DNA of 59,635 nucleotides from CAYUPI01 sp964446585 (GTDB lineage: Bacteria > Verrucomicrobiota > Verrucomicrobiia > Limisphaerales > UBA8199). The stretch covers positions 1 to 59,635 of the forward strand of contig CAYUPI010000036.1 in assembly GCA_964446585.1 (NCBI GenBank), given 5' to 3'. Below the pieces are notes generated by a model, which saw nothing but the letters and a program-made list of their open reading frames with translations, made no database searches and was not told the DNA's origin. A program made the position numbers and the translations under genes. Below are positions 58,518-59,635 of this stretch, in pieces (within the stretch, counting starts at the first letter, position 1; every line of letters starts with the position of its first letter).

Positions 58518-58662
58518 ATGAGAGCCGACAATGGAGCAATAACGTCGCGCCTCATCTACCGCCGCCGGGGAGACAGGCGGAGCGCACACATGATACTCAA
58601 ATTCCCTGAAGCCGCCGGGCGGAAAGGGCAGGAGGCGGTTAGGTGCAGGCGCCTGGTAGAAG

Positions 58663-59256
58663 TCATAATCCTGAGAGCATCGCCATCTGCCTGCGTAACG
58701 TGGCGTCGATCGCCTGCCGAGAGGGAATCTCTCCATCGAATACGCGCAAAAACATCCCGTGGGAGCTTTGGTAAACGGTAATGCGGCGAAGGCCACACGC
58801 TATAGCCTTGGTAGCCGCCTCCAAGGCAAAGTCCTCCATTTCGGTGCCGGAAGCGTTTGTAGTCTGTTCCTTCAAAATCCACTCAGCGGGAATCCTGATG
58901 GTCACTGCTGTGGGGGTGCCTTTATCCGAGAAAATGGACCTAGTCGCGATGTCCTTGGAAAAGATCCGCACCGGACGGCCATCGGGACCAAGGGGTTTAG
59001 TGCAGGTAAACCCGTCTGTCTCGGCTTGGAGGGAGATGTCCGCGTCGCGAATCAGCTTCTTCACCGCGCTGGTCTCGTAGTCAACTCGCCAGCGAGCATA
59101 TGTCTTGCGCGGGTCGCGGATAACCAGGCAGATGCGAGTCCAAGACCAAGCGGGTTTGCCCGAGCCTGTCTGCGAGTGGAGCAGAAGGGCAGAGCTTCCA
59201 CTCAGCGTGACGGCAAGTCCGATGAGGAGTAAGCATCGCTGGAACGAGCGGTTCAT
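58663..59256 (-). CDS. Secreted hypothetical protein
   Basis: 197 residues with a signal peptide (LLLIGLAVTLSGSSALLLHS). The rest (RICLVIRDPRKTYARWRVDY, GTPTAVTIRIPAEWILKEQT, ALEAATKAIACGLRRITVYQ) is alpha/beta with no recognised family. Upstream of the lipoprotein gene and in the same orientation, with about 145 nt between. Confidence 0.6.
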   Translation of the reverse strand: MNRSFQRCLLLIGLAVTLSGSSALLLHSQTGSGKPAWSWTRICLVIRDPRKTYARWRVDYETSAVKKLIRDADISLQAETDGFTCTKPLGPDGRPVRIFSKDIATRSIFSDKGTPTAVTIRIPAEWILKEQTTNASGTEMEDFALEAATKAIACGLRRITVYQSSHGMFLRVFDGEIPSRQAIDATLRRQMAMLSGL

Positions 59257-59635
59257 GATACAACTAACGCCTGATTAACAGGAAAGTTTTCCTGCCAATT
59301 TGGTAATGGGGCAGAAACCAGACCTTCGCACCGGGCTTCGGCGGGCAGGCCTGGGAATTAATTCCTAGTCCCGTCGTCCATGTGGCAAACGTAAAGCCGC
59401 TGTGTGAGGTGTCAAGGGCGGGCGCCCGCCGGACCAAACCAGGTCCAACTTTCGGCCACAATTTCAGCTCTAAACTTTTCAACATTTTCTGCCTTTCCCC
59501 CGTTCTGCAATCCCGTTCATCCCGTCAATCCTGCACAGAAGCGTCCCACGCCCTTACGTTTTACGTCTTACGCTTTACTCAGAGCGCATCTTGATACCAC
59601 CACCATCTTAAGTGCTGACCCAAAGCTCGTCCCAA
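59257..59635. other. Right-end stretch without a supported gene
   Basis: A minus-strand frame at 59264-59485 is open but shows no family features. From about 59545 the DNA turns into words such as TTACGTTTTACGTCTTACG, another example of the word-repeat style. Nothing else seen. Confidence 0.35.

Noticed and set aside
58518..58796. Long form of the BamE-like lipoprotein
   Set aside because: The upstream part overlaps the neighbouring gene's 3' end and hides the lipobox signal deep inside the protein.

Overview
The window looks like a chromosome segment of a soil- or freshwater-type Verrucomicrobiota bacterium (Pedosphaera/Limisphaerales-like). This rests on moderately high GC, the gene complement (F0F1 ATP synthase with a short delta subunit, a double-domain nucleoside diphosphate kinase, a Tat-exported glycosidase-like protein, PQQ-type propellers), and intergenic DNA full of short word repeats and hairpin elements. 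The assignment is by protein and repeat resemblance only; there is no rRNA in the window.

Layout. 1-3.9 kb: 5' part of lysS, a VOC protein, a macrodomain hydrolase, a lone receiver-domain regulator, a secreted PQQ-propeller protein and tRNA-Leu(UAA). 3.9-10.9 kb: a decayed accessory region beginning at that tRNA, with several 5' tRNA-Leu fragments, a ~190-bp direct repeat at both ends (3959-4150 and 10678-10870), a TIR effector plus a small membrane protein, eroded genes, a zinc-ribbon protein, a class V aminotransferase and an orphan antitoxin-like gene. 11-12.7 kb: Tat-exported glycoside-hydrolase-like protein. 12.9-19.5 kb: complete atpBEFHAGDC operon.

19.6-21.8 kb, minus strand: a SAM-I riboswitch with its own terminator precedes a threonine-synthase-like PLP enzyme, a ThiS/MoaD sulfur carrier and a NIL-domain protein. 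This arrangement points to homocysteine/methionine synthesis. 21.8-31.5 kb: membrane methyltransferase, TPR protein, UDP-glucose dehydrogenase, Nudix hydrolase, tandem NDK, acyl-CoA ligase, SMP-30 lactonase, PuuD-like urate hydroxylase and an Mrp ATPase without its CxxC. 31.7-34.9 kb: pyrR and pyrB, each with a pyrimidine-rich leader lacking a Shine-Dalgarno, then DoxX and SRPBCC proteins. 35-49.9 kb: SPFH protein, VOC protein, esterase, VWA and NYN proteins, NfeD-slipin pair, FmdB, a coiled-coil membrane protein and an SDR epimerase.

49.97-56.1 kb: a complete type II-C CRISPR-Cas locus. It has a 19-repeat array (36-nt repeats, 30-nt spacers), a tracrRNA recognisable from the sequence alone (promoter, anti-repeat, terminator), and cas9-cas1-cas2 convergent with it. 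Cas1 carries an internal insertion and Cas2 an N-terminal extension. 56.2-59.6 kb: a GNAT-aminotransferase fusion, a BamE-like lipoprotein and a secreted unknown.

The observations I rate highest are the SAM-riboswitch/ThrC-like/sulfur-carrier/NIL operon, the CRISPR locus with its long tracrRNA, and the tRNA-Leu island carrying the TIR module.
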